DNA of 51,845 bases. Origin: Stentor coeruleus (taxonomy: Eukaryota > Ciliophora > Heterotrichea > Heterotrichida > Stentoridae). Shown here in pieces: positions 43,101 through 51,845 of the stretch. How positions within the stretch are numbered: position 1 is the stretch's first letter; the number at the start of each line of letters is the position of its first letter. The position numbers and the translations under genes are program-made. The notes under the pieces are model-generated. The model saw only the letters and a list, made by a program, of their open reading frames with translations, was not told where the DNA came from and searched no databases. Location: contig MPUH01000473.1 in NCBI GenBank assembly GCA_001970955.1, positions 1 through 51,845 on the forward strand. The letters are read 5' to 3'.

Positions 43101-43542
43101 AATATGGCGTCTTCCAGATTTACTTATTCTCCATCTTAAACGTTTTAGATTTTTTAACTCGCAGCTAGNTAAACGTTTTAGATTTTTTAACTCGCAGCTA
43201 GTGAAAATTAACTCCCTAGTGAAATTCCCTTTAACAAATCTTGATATGAGTATGCTTATGCTTAATAGTAAAAAAGCTGTTGATAATACAGTTAAAAATA
43301 CGGTAGACAATTATATGTATGACCTTTATGCAGTTATTGATCATGATGGGAATATGAGTTCTGGGCATAATACTGCGTATTGTAAAATGACAAATGGTGA
43401 ATGGCTGCTTTTTGATGATGATAGGGTGTTTTCGGTTAATAAAAATATAGAGGAAGAAATTGTTACAAGCAGAGCTTATGTGCTTTGTTATAAAAGACAG
43501 AGATTTAGATCAGCGAATATTGTTAAGTCTATGCAAAGTTAA
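40129..43542 (+). CDS. USP-family deubiquitinase with EF-hand, DUSP-like and Tudor-like regions
   Basis: MGNGCS at the N-terminus fits N-myristoylation plus palmitoylation. An EF-hand loop (D114-KNNNGTLNKK-D125) follows a second, degenerate hand. A DUSP-like domain spans about 190-310 (WLETWKIYVNYDDDA...WYGGGPEIPRKAV). A Tudor/SH3-like segment lies at about 425-465. The USP core starts at GLVNIGNTCYFNAVLQV with catalytic Cys487 and ends with GHNTAYCKM (catalytic His near 1069 after correction); two C-x2-C zinc pairs are present (CRSC, CEYC). A second Tudor-like block (VDYFYDNQWKIAHVREI) is inserted in the core. The EF-hand/DUSP/USP order is that of USP32. The 1137 codons include 11 false ones from a duplication at the N at 43169. 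Stop TAA. Confidence 0.93.
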   Translation: MGNGCSFKSKPKKVIKAAVAVDNLLLDRIGEGQIRMLMEKFKRHEQKDGLDLEGFKKLMPYITSLPTPVIENAFSQFANPENNRITWEGFCSAVSKYILGSTEDKCQFLYRIFDKNNNGTLNKKDATLLKSHIFNFTCSLKNLPQPSNDLMSLFSTSDSLTFNEFKTWAFTNIDLHKALQPFEIIPSPSTEKERFKMNMQEFQKNGYKTGETYYLIFSLWLETWKIYVNYDDDAMPIILSYKSSKRPVGITNNKLLDPNYPEKLISDLKERLDYVILPKIVWVDFIKWYGGGPEIPRKAVKIFSSVVIETYPPLFQIYYYKDKYSSLSSKPKQILISAYSTTASICEAVKDDIIDDEELCVYIKKNDKFELLPFDTVIETLDLANINVCTVGFVSNSKSIEVGIGLYDKEGDFNEGDAVECLILGKWISAVIKKITERTFTLSIWNNQNTIKIPLKDIGNIRKPRKTLLTSKNDYVFCGLVNIGNTCYFNAVLQVLFYSPLINEYFSNESFCVKAEGLRVYSRFVLQLSKVFSDLKTPGKIRMLPKRLFKEFMMINEEFEQGVQNDSYELFQKILMNLHEALCTGNFEMQQTLVVRQLSSEEEAKISKDQWELYRGIKGSIISAVFGAQTRYTLTCRSCRKSKSIFEVFNCFSIPIPSLPVSSVINIIIVTRNCSSLIQFPLKIQENMNFESLLDQIDSKSPVKSRNLIFSRVRKGLCNGYFFPSTIEELISDDKRELFGFEIITSIEELENTGRFIVKNQRSCNNWRVDLQLNELVDYFYDNQWKIAHVREIYDDEISVSVHVKDSVKEIVKRNSRNLEPFRNKTTIKNKILIIPATHLRPSKKIKKDCFFFGVPYMISIGSWQTWHDLNNDLKRICRLFCDSKLDLSKLVIFYLFNKSKGSCGLCQGGCLGCKIPDNYETLENIANISEDLIIRIIWTNDNFYKPLPIKTLPAEDVFSLQDCFAKFTEKEIIENKCEYCSETHQDSQIEIWRLPDLLILHLKRFRFFNSQLXKRFRFFNSQLVKINSLVKFPLTNLDMSMLMLNSKKAVDNTVKNTVDNYMYDLYAVIDHDGNMSSGHNTAYCKMTNGEWLLFDDDRVFSVNKNIEEEIVTSRAYVLCYKRQRFRSANIVKSMQS
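43137..43201. repeat. Unmerged 32-bp duplication flanking an N (assembly artefact)
   Basis: 43137-43168 and 43170-43201 are identical across a single N. The extra 33 bases repeat KRFRFFNSQL in frame inside the USP core, just before the conserved region leading to the catalytic His. Confidence 0.95.
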
Positions 43543-45008
43543 ATCTGTAATGTAAGTAGATTAATGGTAGATTTTTATATGGTATTTTGGTTTATTGGCT
43601 GGTTGCTTTTTTTATATGCTGGATTTGAGTTTAGATCATAGTTTTTTTATTTATGTTATAGGATGGGATATAAATATTCTAATAAAATAAAGCTTGATTG
43701 TAAATAAAGGATTGGAGAATTATATGATTAAAAAATAATTGTCCTGATAAGGGTAAAATATTATTCTTATTGTGAATAGAAATTTTTATATGATTGACCA
43801 TGAATAAGCGAACTTAAAAAAAATTGAAAATTATTGAATATTGATTAAAAACCAATATAGAGTAATAATAATCTTTTTAATAAAAGTTTTTAAAATTTCC
43901 ATTGCAGTTAATATAAAATTTATGCAGTTCAAATTTTATAATAGTTAATATTTGTTCGTAGCATTTTGTTTTGTCAAATAAATAACCTTATTTAGCTCGG
44001 TAATTATTTTTTTAATATAAATACAATTTTAGTATAACTCATATACTTCTAAAATCACGTTGTTTATTGATTAAAATTATCATAATTAATTTCACGATCA
44101 TAATTTAGTTATAATAAACCTAATAATTAGAGTTCTAAATTAAATATTAGGATTAAATAGTTCAGGTTTTAGCAAATATTAAAAAATATCACAGATTTGT
44201 TATATGGATAAAGATAGTAAGAGTTCAGACATACTAATAGATTTATCAGATTTCGATCTTAGATTCATTAAGACTTGTCTACATAAATATATTTTTTTTC
44301 CCTTTACTTGATTTGTCCTTCAATTCCTACCTGAGTATTAGGAGATAAAACAATTAATTTCTTGCTGAAAACTAGCATAATAAAGACGAGAATGGAGGTT
44401 TAGAATTTCTACATTGGTCAAGGGTTATTGCTAGCAGAAAATATATATTGATAAAAATCTAATATATGTAAATCAATTATATATTCATTAGTAAAAAATC
44501 AAAAACATGAAATCAATGCTGCAGCCAATTCAAGCGAAGCTGCAAGGCAAAACAAATATTCTAGAAGGAATCGCCTGGACAATTTTCCCTGTGTATATTC
44601 TAGTTGATGCTAGAGCAGATCTCAACCTAAAAAAGAACTTTATCTAAGCACAAGAGTAAAGAGTTATCTTCAATAACATAATCTCCAAATTCGCCAGATT
44701 TAAATCTTATATAAACTATTTGTAATTTGCTAAAGAATACAATTCAGAAAGAAGCACAGCATTCACTATTGTGAAAATATATCAGATCAAGTAATTTCTA
44801 ATATAATCAATCCAATATCTTAAAAATCCCATGTTCTATTCCATAATTTCCTACCTTAATCTCCTTACCCTATTTCAAAAATATCTTCATCCTTCCATAT
44901 TATAAAATCATCACAAATCTCACATCCAAAATCATAAACCAAAAATTATATATCATAATACTATATAAACCATATCATCAACTCATCAAAAAGAGTCAAA
45001 AACTTATA
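43543..45008. other. 1.5-kb spacer between convergent genes, two mini-ORFs
   Basis: G-rich on the left and C-rich from about 44820. Plus-strand mini-ORFs at 44204-44311 (35 aa, MDKDSKSSDILIDLSDF...) and 44507-44647 (46 aa, MKSMLQPIQAKLQGKTN...) have protein-like composition; neither shows a motif or an intron that would extend it. They are not called as genes. Confidence 0.3.
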
Positions 45009-45203
45009 TTAATTATTCAATTTCTCTAAATAAAACTTCTTATCCATATGCTGCTGACATAATGCTTCAGGTGTAAAATGAAACGAATTCTCTCCTCGTG
45101 GCCTTGAATGAGGAGGTGTAGGAAGTTCGATTTCTTGACTAGTCTCTTCTTCACAAGTTACTTTAGTGCAGCACATTTTGAAAATCCCTGATCTGATTAT
45201 CAT
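45009..45203 (-). CDS. Small hypothetical protein, 64 aa (or 55 aa)
   Basis: An ORF with ATG at 45203 and a second in-frame ATG nine codons later. The second start gives MCCTKVTCEEETSQ, a Cys-rich N-terminus like those that are palmitoylated. The middle is acidic then Pro-rich (IELPTPPHSRPRGE) and the end is helical (ALCQQHMDKKFYLEKLNN). The C-rich left flank and strongly G-rich right flank (45240-45660) match the boundary pattern of confident genes, supporting a real gene. No family recognised. Stop TAA. Confidence 0.5.
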   Translation of the reverse strand: MIIRSGIFKMCCTKVTCEEETSQEIELPTPPHSRPRGENSFHFTPEALCQQHMDKKFYLEKLNN

Positions 45204-46110
45204 TTACAGGCTATAGTTAAAAGTATTTTTCATTTTTTAATAATAAGCTGGAGGTTTTTTCTTGTTTTTATCTGTAGGGATTTCAAGATATTACGCAAAG
45301 AGAATATAAGTTTCAATAATTATGTTATAATTGAAGAAAGAATTATTTTTTTGGAGTGTTGGATGATGTGGACTATGAAGAAATTTTGGATCTTGGAAAT
45401 TGTGTGGATTTTGAAAAGTTTTTTGAGGATTTATATAGGATTTTCGGGTTTTTAGAGGTTTAGAGTTTGTGGATGAGTGGTGAAATGGAAATTACTTTTT
45501 TTTTTGAAGGATTTTTGGATAGGAATAAGAATTTGATGATAGAGATGTTAAGTTGGAAAATTTGTGATAAGGTGGAAAATGTGCTGGATGGAAAATGGGA
45601 GTTTTTAGAATTGGAAGTTGTTGGAAGTAAAATGATTAAGTTTTAGAGATATAAGATTAGTGTATAAGTAAAAAAAAATTATGTGAATAATTGGAATTAA
45701 TAATAACTAGAAAATATATAAACTTTTATTTTATTATTTTTAAGAGCTATGAATAGAACTTTAGACAAATTGAGAGCAATTTATGAGGTAAAGCCTTAAT
45801 TTTAGATATAAAGATAAATATAGGCTTAGGGATTTTTTTATTGATTTAAGTTGCCAGATTTTCGGCTTGGTTGGATTATAAAAAAACCTTTATTTAAATT
45901 AGCCCCTTGCATATTTTACAGTCTATCTATAGCCAAAAGTCTGATTTATTTAATCTAAAAAATGTTAATCAAACGCTATCAATAAACCCAACACATACAA
46001 TATGCACGCAAATCGCATTATTCATCATTTAAATCCCATAATTATCAACAAAAGCAACCTTTAAAAAACCCATAAAATCCTTATCGAAAATCTTTATACA
46101 CAACCTAATC
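45204..46110. other. Spacer between two minus-strand genes
   Basis: Very G-rich and C-poor on the + strand to about 45660, then AT-rich, then C-rich near 46110. No gene or RNA recognised. Confidence 0.5.
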
Positions 46111-47028
46111 CTAAAAATAAGTACATCCTTCACAGCATTTTTCCGCATACTTATCACTAATCATCTCCCTCAACTCCTGTGCACTCTTCCTCAATAACGC
46201 TATAATTTGAACAGGTGTATAATTAACAGTCTCATAAGGCACTTGAATTAATTCACTTATCCTAACTTGTTCTCCTTTACTAACTCTTCTAACAAACATA
46301 AGTATTCTTTGCATATCACAATAAACTTGCAATATAATCTCCCTATCATTAAAACTCATACATTCAAAATTCCTCTCATAATTTTCTTTACGTTTTAACT
46401 CCAATTCTTTACTTAATTGACAATTAATTTGAATTGTTTTTATTTGTTGTTCTTCTAAATCTTTAAGTTGTAATGAGATTTCTTGTGAATCTTTTTCTGA
46501 TATTTGATTATTTTTTTTATTGTCTATTTTTTCTTTTAATGTTTTAATATCAGAGACTGTTTTAATGTTTTCTTCTTGGAGTTTTTGATAAATTAAGTTG
46601 TTGATATGTTTTAATTCTAGAGCCTGCCTTTGTTTTTGTAGGGTTAATAGTTTTTCACGATAGAAATCGATTTTTTCTTTGTTTCTTGAGGTGGTTTTTA
46701 ATATTGAAGTGCTTTCTTCGAATGCTTTTGAATCGATTTCCATTTCGAGGGTTTTAATATTTTCTTGGAGGATTTGGTTTTCGATTTGCTTATCTTTAAT
46801 TCGACGTTCTATCGGGGGTTTTTTACTAAGTTTTAAGCGGATATCTGAGAGTTTTCTATGCACTGGGGGTTTTTCTATGTGCTTTCCCGCGTTTTTTAAA
46901 TTTTCATTGCTGAAAGTGAAGATTTTGTCGTCGGAAAAGTGTTCTTGACAGGTTGTATCATGGTTTTCAGTTGCTTTAGTTGAATAATCGTCGTAGTAAT
47001 GTATGTGTTCTTGGTATCTAAAAGACAT
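46111..47028 (-). CDS. Coiled-coil protein, 305 aa
   Basis: Residues 1-75 are polar with a His/Tyr-rich start (MSFRYQEHIHYYDDYS). Residues 80-225 form a long, nearly continuous coiled coil (KDKQIENQILQENIKTLEME and a LQKQRQALELKH segment). The last 80 residues are a compact helical domain (FNDREIILQVYCDMQRILMFVRR...LRKSAQELREMI) ending in a Cys-rich tail CCEGCTYF. I do not recognise the family; the shape suits a cytoskeletal or centrosomal protein. ATG at 47028, stop TAG. Confidence 0.75.
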   Translation of the reverse strand: MSFRYQEHIHYYDDYSTKATENHDTTCQEHFSDDKIFTFSNENLKNAGKHIEKPPVHRKLSDIRLKLSKKPPIERRIKDKQIENQILQENIKTLEMEIDSKAFEESTSILKTTSRNKEKIDFYREKLLTLQKQRQALELKHINNLIYQKLQEENIKTVSDIKTLKEKIDNKKNNQISEKDSQEISLQLKDLEEQQIKTIQINCQLSKELELKRKENYERNFECMSFNDREIILQVYCDMQRILMFVRRVSKGEQVRISELIQVPYETVNYTPVQIIALLRKSAQELREMISDKYAEKCCEGCTYF

Positions 47029-47690
47029 TGTTTGTGTTTTTATTATATAATAAGAAAATTGTTATAGGTTTATTTGCTTGATAGGATGTGTTATTAAGGC
47101 TGTATATTATTTTATGAGTAAAAATAAAGATGTTTAATATTTAACGATATAGCTGATAATTATATATCATTATGAATACACGTATGCTTTTATATGTATT
47201 TAAAGTAATAAGTTATGATTATTATTTGATTTCTTATTAATATCAGTAATTAGGGTGTGAAATTATAATAAATGATATAAAAATATTATAGTATTTTTAT
47301 GATGTTTATAAATTATTGAATTAATAAAACATTCTATCATTTTACATGCTGATATTAAGAGATTTTTTGTAGTGTTCTTATCTTGTGAACCTTTCATTTC
47401 AAGTTATTCCATCTGTTTTGATATTTTTTATTGTGGTTCTAATAATTATTTGATAATAATAATATTATCGTGTATTTTGATAGAGTATTTTTTGGCTAGC
47501 TTTTATTCCTCATTAGCTTTAATTAATACACAAATCTGATCTTGACTGGAAGGTAAAAACATAATGAATTCAAGGCTTGAAAGATTTGTGAAAACATACA
47601 ACAAGCAAAAATTGATTTTTTATAAATTTCTCTAAAAGAAAAAGGCCTATCATTTCCTCAGAAGGAAGGGCTTGAATAAAGCATTATAGG
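47029..47690. other. AT-rich spacer left of the decayed-element region
   Basis: Short broken frames only, one beginning MNSRLERFVKTYNKQK at about 47563 and soon ending. No gene called. Confidence 0.3.
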
Positions 47691-47836
47691 ATTTTTTTTA
47701 TTTAATTAAGATTGAGTTTTTTGCTATACTTGATAAGATTTCTTTGTTTTAATATTTGAAAATATTTTTTTTATTTAATTAAGATTGAGTTTTTTGCTAT
47801 ACTTGATAAGATTTCTTTGTTTTAATATTTGAAAAT
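47691..47836. repeat. Perfect 73-bp tandem duplication
   Basis: 47691-47763 and 47764-47836 are identical and directly adjacent, with no N between them. This is either a recent tandem duplication or an unmerged assembly overlap like the N-flanked ones elsewhere in the window. Confidence 0.9.
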
Positions 47837-48139
47837 AGGATTTATAAAACAAAGGCATAATCTAAGGTAAAAATTTATTTTCAATTTTGGTATCAAACCT
47901 GTTAGCTTTGTTTTGTATGCTTGAAACAGCTTTTTAATTGTAAGGCATTATAAAAGTATTGTTACTACAAGAATAAGATTTTTAATATTTAAATAGTTTT
48001 ATGAGTATGTCGTTAGAATTATAAAATAAATATTACTAGGAAGTAATAGAAAATTACTTTCTCTGTATTTGCAGAATACTTTTAGTACTTCCTTACCTAG
48101 CCTATTCTCCAGGATATATTAAGTCCGCAAAGTTAGGAA

Positions 48140-48480
48140 ATACTAAATACTGATTTGGTTATGGTTAAACCTGATGATAATTCAAAAAATTGAAAAACAA
48201 TTATGACTGTTAAAGATAATTACAGTAGGTATACTACTACAAAAAGCTTTGAAAATAAAAACCAGAACAATTGAAGCTCATATCAATGAAGTTATAAATT
48301 AATGGGGAAACCCAAAGTTATACAAACTGATAACGGTGAGGAATTTAAAGTGATTTTAAAAATTATTCTAATACTTGTCAAGATTTATGCAGAAATAAAG
48401 AATCAGTCGAAAGTTTAAAAAATATTCAACTAATAGTTCAGATAATAAATTATTAGAGAACTCAAATGTAACCTTGAGAT
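48140..48480 (+). pseudogene. Decayed retroviral-type (rve) integrase core, transposon relic
   Basis: A single frame keeps two hallmarks of a DDE integrase core. The first is an Asp at 48152-48154 in TDLVMVKP, followed by TVKDNYSRYTTTKSF (compare VVDxFSRY in this family). The second is an Asp at 48329-48331 in VIQTDNGEEF. The two Asp codons are 59 residues apart, as usual for this fold. The frame is interrupted by stops (for example TGA at 48191) and by two apparent frame changes between the motifs, and the third acidic residue cannot be placed, so the gene is dead. LTR retrotransposons and Polinton-like elements carry such integrases; which one cannot be said. No terminal repeats were found. 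Confidence 0.6.
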
Positions 48481-49299
48481 TTTTGTTGCTAAGATTTTAA
48501 TTCCATATAATATTTGGTGAGATCATATAATTGATATAATAAAAAGACACTTATTAGAGGTTTATTTAATAGTAATAATGATTTTAGAAATAGTGTTAAA
48601 TGCAAAGATTTTAAGTGCTGAAGAAAAAATTATCATAAGAAATAGTAAGATTAAATGTAAAAAAAAAGGATGAAATGCTATCTTCAGTCATATAATAAGT
48701 AAATAAAATCAAACCACAGATAGGAAATAAGAAAAGAAACTGCTATTACTTAAGGATAATAATTAATGGTTAAAAGACCTGAAATAGTTGATTGCCTTTA
48801 ATTCAAGCCTTATACCTGCTAATAGTCTCTTATTCTCACTAAAATTAATTCTCTAGTCTTGTGCTCTGTCACCTCCTCAGTTGGCATAATCTTTGATTTG
48901 ATTCTAGCCAAAACTAGTTACTAGAATCAACTAGCTCACCAATTTAGGGAATGCCTTATAAGTGGTCCTTGCTCCCACCGCTTACTCAAAGCTGAAAGAT
49001 TAGAAGTGACTCATTTCTTTCTTTATGCTCCTAATCTTATCAGTATTTTTGAGCTTCTTTTGCACTTTTTCATCGCTCCTACTATCGAAACTCCAGCTGC
49101 AGTTTGGATACTCTGAGATGGTAAGATTTTGTTACAATAATATAGATGCTGCATACATTTATCAGGCCGTAACTTTTGTTGGTGTCACTTAGGTTCAGTT
49201 CTCTCCTGGAATTTTTACCTTTTTCAGCAGAAAAGAGCATTGTCTTTTATAACCAAAACATATTTTTTCAGAGATAATTATAATTAATAGAAAGCAAAA
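48481..49299. other. Spacer with GC-richer, decayed-looking sequence
   Basis: 48780-49190 is less AT-rich than other spacers and has broken protein-like frames on both strands, but no intact ORF. A 9-bp perfect inverted repeat TGATTCTAG / CTAGAATCA with a 13-base loop lies at 48899-48929. Possibly part of the same degraded element. Confidence 0.3.
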
Positions 49300-49713
49300 A
49301 TGGTAAAGAACAGTCTCAAGCTTGAAAAAATAAACAAAGAAGCTGAAGCACTGGTCACTACCAAAGCTAAAAAGAAACAAGCAAAACTAAAGATTATAAA
49401 AAGTAAGATTTAAATAGAAAAACTCTTGGAACAGCAACTCAAAAAAGAAAAGAAAAAAACTGTGAAGAAAAAGAAAAGTGGTATTTTAGGATCTTTATCA
49501 ACTCTTGAAGAATCATTAAACCAAATTAAATACAATGAAGAAAAAGCTGTGAATACTAAACTTTCAAAGAGAGAGAAAACGATGTTGAAGTAAAAAGCAT
49601 ACAGGAACCGAGATACAGAGAGATTTGAAGCTGTGCTGGGGAATAGAAATTTTGTTGCGAATCCTTTAGAAGCTATACGTCAGCATTTAGAAGGTCAATA
49701 CAATAAATTATAG
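49300..49713 (+). CDS. SLX9: SLX9/FAM207-like ribosome-biogenesis protein, two 15-nt introns
   Basis: The raw frame is cut by two TAA codons, each inside a 15-nt intron: GTAAGATTTAAATAG (49403-49417) and GTAAAAAGCATACAG (49590-49604). Splicing gives a 127-residue protein that is very Lys-rich in its first 60 residues (KKEKKKTVKKKK), followed by GILGSLSTLEESLNQI and a C-terminal block TERFEAVLGNRNFVANPLEA, then IRQHLEGQYNKL. This C-terminal pattern (RF-x2-VL-x4-F-x2-NPL-x-AI-x2-HL) is what I associate with SLX9/FAM207A, a small nucleolar protein of 40S pre-ribosome maturation and export. The family assignment is from memory of the motif. ATG at 49300, stop TAG. Confidence 0.75.
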
Positions 49714-49900
49714 CTAAGAAATAATCAAATTCTTTAATCCGACTAAATAATATTTTCAGAATATCTCCATAAACAATCTATTAGGAAATCCATTCATTAT
49801 AAAACTTAAACTATATATAATCTTAAATAATCCAAATCTTAATAACTTATATAAAAATATTCCTTTACCTAAAACATAACCATAATTACTTCCTTTTAAC

Positions 49901-51528
49901 TTATTCTGCTAAAAGACTAAGAGCTTCTGGGTTATTAATCCAAGCTTTTCTAAGCACCTCAATAGCTTCCTTAACCTTCTGTACAATTTCAATAGGATTT
50001 TTCAGNTAGCTTCCTTAACCTTCTGTACAATTTCAATAGGATTTTTCAGCAATCGTATTAAAGTTTCATTCTCAATTTCCAAAAGCATTCCAGTAATCTT
50101 CCCCGCAATCTTCTTATTTGAGTTTTCCAATACAATAGAATAAAGGTTTTCACCCAATATCCTCTTTTGAACTTCAGGTTTTGATTCATAAAATCCTTGT
50201 GTTTCAAATGGCAATTTAGCTGGTTCAGGGGGTTTTACTTGCATCAAAGGTATAGGCTCTCCACGGAATTTACCTCTTCCTGGATTACCTCTAGCCATCA
50301 TTTGTGGGTATATCATTCCATACTGCAACATCTGTGAATGCATTTTTTTCATTTTCAAAATATTCAAATCTTTTATCAGTTCTTCTTTCGGCTTCCACAA
50401 ACGCACAAATAAACTTTTTTCTTCAATTTTTTTATTTTTCAGCCCTGAAATCGCCAACGCCGCACTTTCAGCTGTAGTAAAACACACAAACCCAGCTCCT
50501 TTCGACAAAAACTCTTGTTTCGCCACATTATTTTGATAAACAATATTCTCAGTCTTCAATATTTTAACACTAGTAACCATCCCATATTCCTGGCATATAT
50601 CTTTTAATTGACTTTCTGTCAGTGTTATAGGGAATCCTTTAATAAACAAGTTCATTTTCTTCCAATCCTCAACTTTTTTCCTATACTCCTGTTGAAGTTT
50701 AGCTCTTCTAATCGATCTGCTCATATGTGGGGCAATATACCAATGTACTCCAAGTTCAATTTTATTATTTAAAGTAGATATTGCCTTTTGTGCATCTTCA
50801 GAGTTTTTATAACAAACATAAGCAAAATGTCTATCATTTCCTTTAAAATCCTTTGTATGCATAACAGCATGTGATGTTATTTCCCCATATTCGATGAAAA
50901 TTTTATTAATCTCTTCACTTGTCATGTTTTCCCCAAAACCTCTGATATACAAGTTATTTTTCCAATTAAGGTTTTCTCTTTGGCTTAATGGGACAAATTT
51001 TTGTACTGTTATTTTAGTTCCCATAAAGTCAATTTTACCTATTGCAATAACTTTTTGCGCATGGTCTTTTTTCTCAAATTGAATATATGCATAACGATTT
51101 GATTTAAGCTCTTTATCATATGAGACTTTTGATGATAATATAGGTCCGAATTTACTAAATAAGTCTTCAAGATCTTTTGCTGCTGCATTTTCTGGAAGGT
51201 CACTGATAAAAAGATTAGCTTCTGGGTCTCTTTCACGGCTGTATTTAGCAACTCTTAGATAACTACCTTTGAGTAAAGTTCCGTTTAGACCTAGACGACC
51301 TTGTGCTGCTTGAGTAGTTTGGGCAAATGTTACGAATGCAAAACCAAGAGATTCTTTTGTTTGGAAATGCCTGAGGATTCTTATGTAAATAACCTCACCA
51401 AATCGTGAGGCTAAAGAGTAGAGGTCAGCTTCTACAACTGATGGAGATAAATCTCCTATAAAGATTTGGGCATCTGGATTTGAGGGCCTTCCTTGGAAAT
51501 TCATCTCTGTTTTTAAGATTATAGCCAT
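49901..51528 (-). CDS. PABPC: Cytoplasmic poly(A)-binding protein (four RRMs plus MLLE)
   Basis: Four RRM domains lie at about residues 20-96, 105-178, 192-270 and 292-380 with RNP motifs such as IFIGDLS/LGFAFVTF, LFISDL/RYAYIQF, LYIRGF/FAYVCY and LFIKGF/GAGFVCF. A Met/Pro-rich linker follows, then an MLLE domain containing the signature KITGMLLEIENE. The protein ends INNPEALSLLAE before TAA at 49903-49901. The MLLE end was cut off by a 43-base duplication around the N at 50006; merging it restores a continuous 527-residue protein. Known role: binds mRNA poly(A) tails and eIF4G, and recruits PAM2-motif proteins through MLLE. ATG at 51528. Confidence 0.96.
49963..50049. repeat. Unmerged 43-bp duplication flanking an N (assembly artefact)
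   Basis: 49963-50005 and 50007-50049 are identical across a single N. The 44 extra bases shift the frame and hide the last residues of the poly(A)-binding protein. Confidence 0.95.
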
Positions 51529-51845
51529 TAAATAAAAGACTTATGCTGAGTTGAGCTTGCATGAGAAGTTGTTTGGGAGGATGATGGAGAGATAAGGTGT
51601 TTTTGGAAGGAGATGGGAGGAGATGGGAGGAGTTGGAAAAGAAGGAATGATTTGGAGATTTTTGAGTGGTTTTTGGATAGTTTAATGTGGTTTGATATGG
51701 TTAAAGGAGAGTGTTAAGAGATTTATTGAGATTATGTTGTTTAGGTTAAAAGGGTAATTTTATATGAAGGGAATTGTGTTGTTATTTGATTTTTGATATG
51801 CTATTTTTTTCCTTGTGCTATGATTGATAATTATTGTTTTTATTT
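51529..51845. other. Upstream region of the poly(A)-binding protein gene
   Basis: Strongly G-rich on the + strand (C-rich on the coding strand). Includes a short purine tandem repeat GGAGATGGGA at 51608-51630. No ORF seen. Confidence 0.5.

Noticed and set aside
49195..49380. 61-residue minus-strand ORF rich in Phe
   Set aside because: It is the reverse complement of the Lys-rich SLX9-like coding exon.

Overview
The window looks like macronuclear DNA of a heterotrich ciliate close to Stentor. Three things in the sequence point there. (1) It is AT-rich and packed with short-spaced genes on both strands. (2) Spliceosomal introns are only 15 or 16 nt long; eight were found, all beginning GTA and ending AG. 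(3) TAA, TAG and TGA all end genes and no long gene reads through any of them, which is the standard code. Blepharisma, another heterotrich with tiny introns, reads TGA as Trp, so it fits less well. The assignment rests on known ciliate biology, not on a database match.

Layout, left to right. 1-8215: a 5'-truncated WD40 double-propeller protein, a B-box/C1-like zinc-finger protein, an SK-type potassium channel, a coiled-coil protein and a mitochondrial carrier. 9218-18581: a TPR-like protein, a centrin-binding (Sfi1-like) coiled-coil protein, a DHHC palmitoyltransferase, a PPPDE/DeSI peptidase, ribosomal protein L12 and a basic AT-hook-like protein that has no ATG. 19042-25661: a small ORF, a HAD-fold protein without catalytic aspartates, a CTD-type phosphatase, a small B-box protein and a second Sfi1-like protein. 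25851-38617: a 1487-residue proline-rich protein with a RING-like tail, a repeat protein (F-x-P-x-I motifs), two tandem Rab-like GTPases, the axonemal central-pair protein SPAG16/PF20 and a small coiled-coil protein. 40129-51528: a USP-family deubiquitinase with EF-hand and DUSP regions, a small ORF, a coiled-coil protein, an integrase relic in a decayed spacer, a three-exon SLX9-like gene visible only after removing two 15-nt introns, and a cytoplasmic poly(A)-binding protein with MLLE domain.

The genes are ordinary eukaryotic housekeeping, ciliary and signalling genes; no operon or shared pathway links them. Several fit a large ciliate: SPAG16, two Sfi1-like proteins, a Ca-gated K channel, and an EF-hand deubiquitinase.

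The most striking unexplained signal is compositional. Almost every spacer runs from G-rich/C-poor on its left to C-rich/G-poor on its right, whatever the orientation of the flanking genes. Each gene is therefore bounded by C-rich sequence on its left and G-rich sequence on its right, like a miniature ciliate chromosome. The skew also explains several spurious ORFs and supports two small genes. Five single-N assembly joins are present; three are flanked by exact unmerged duplications that distort the USP, Rab and poly(A)-binding genes, and one breaks the frame of the repeat protein.
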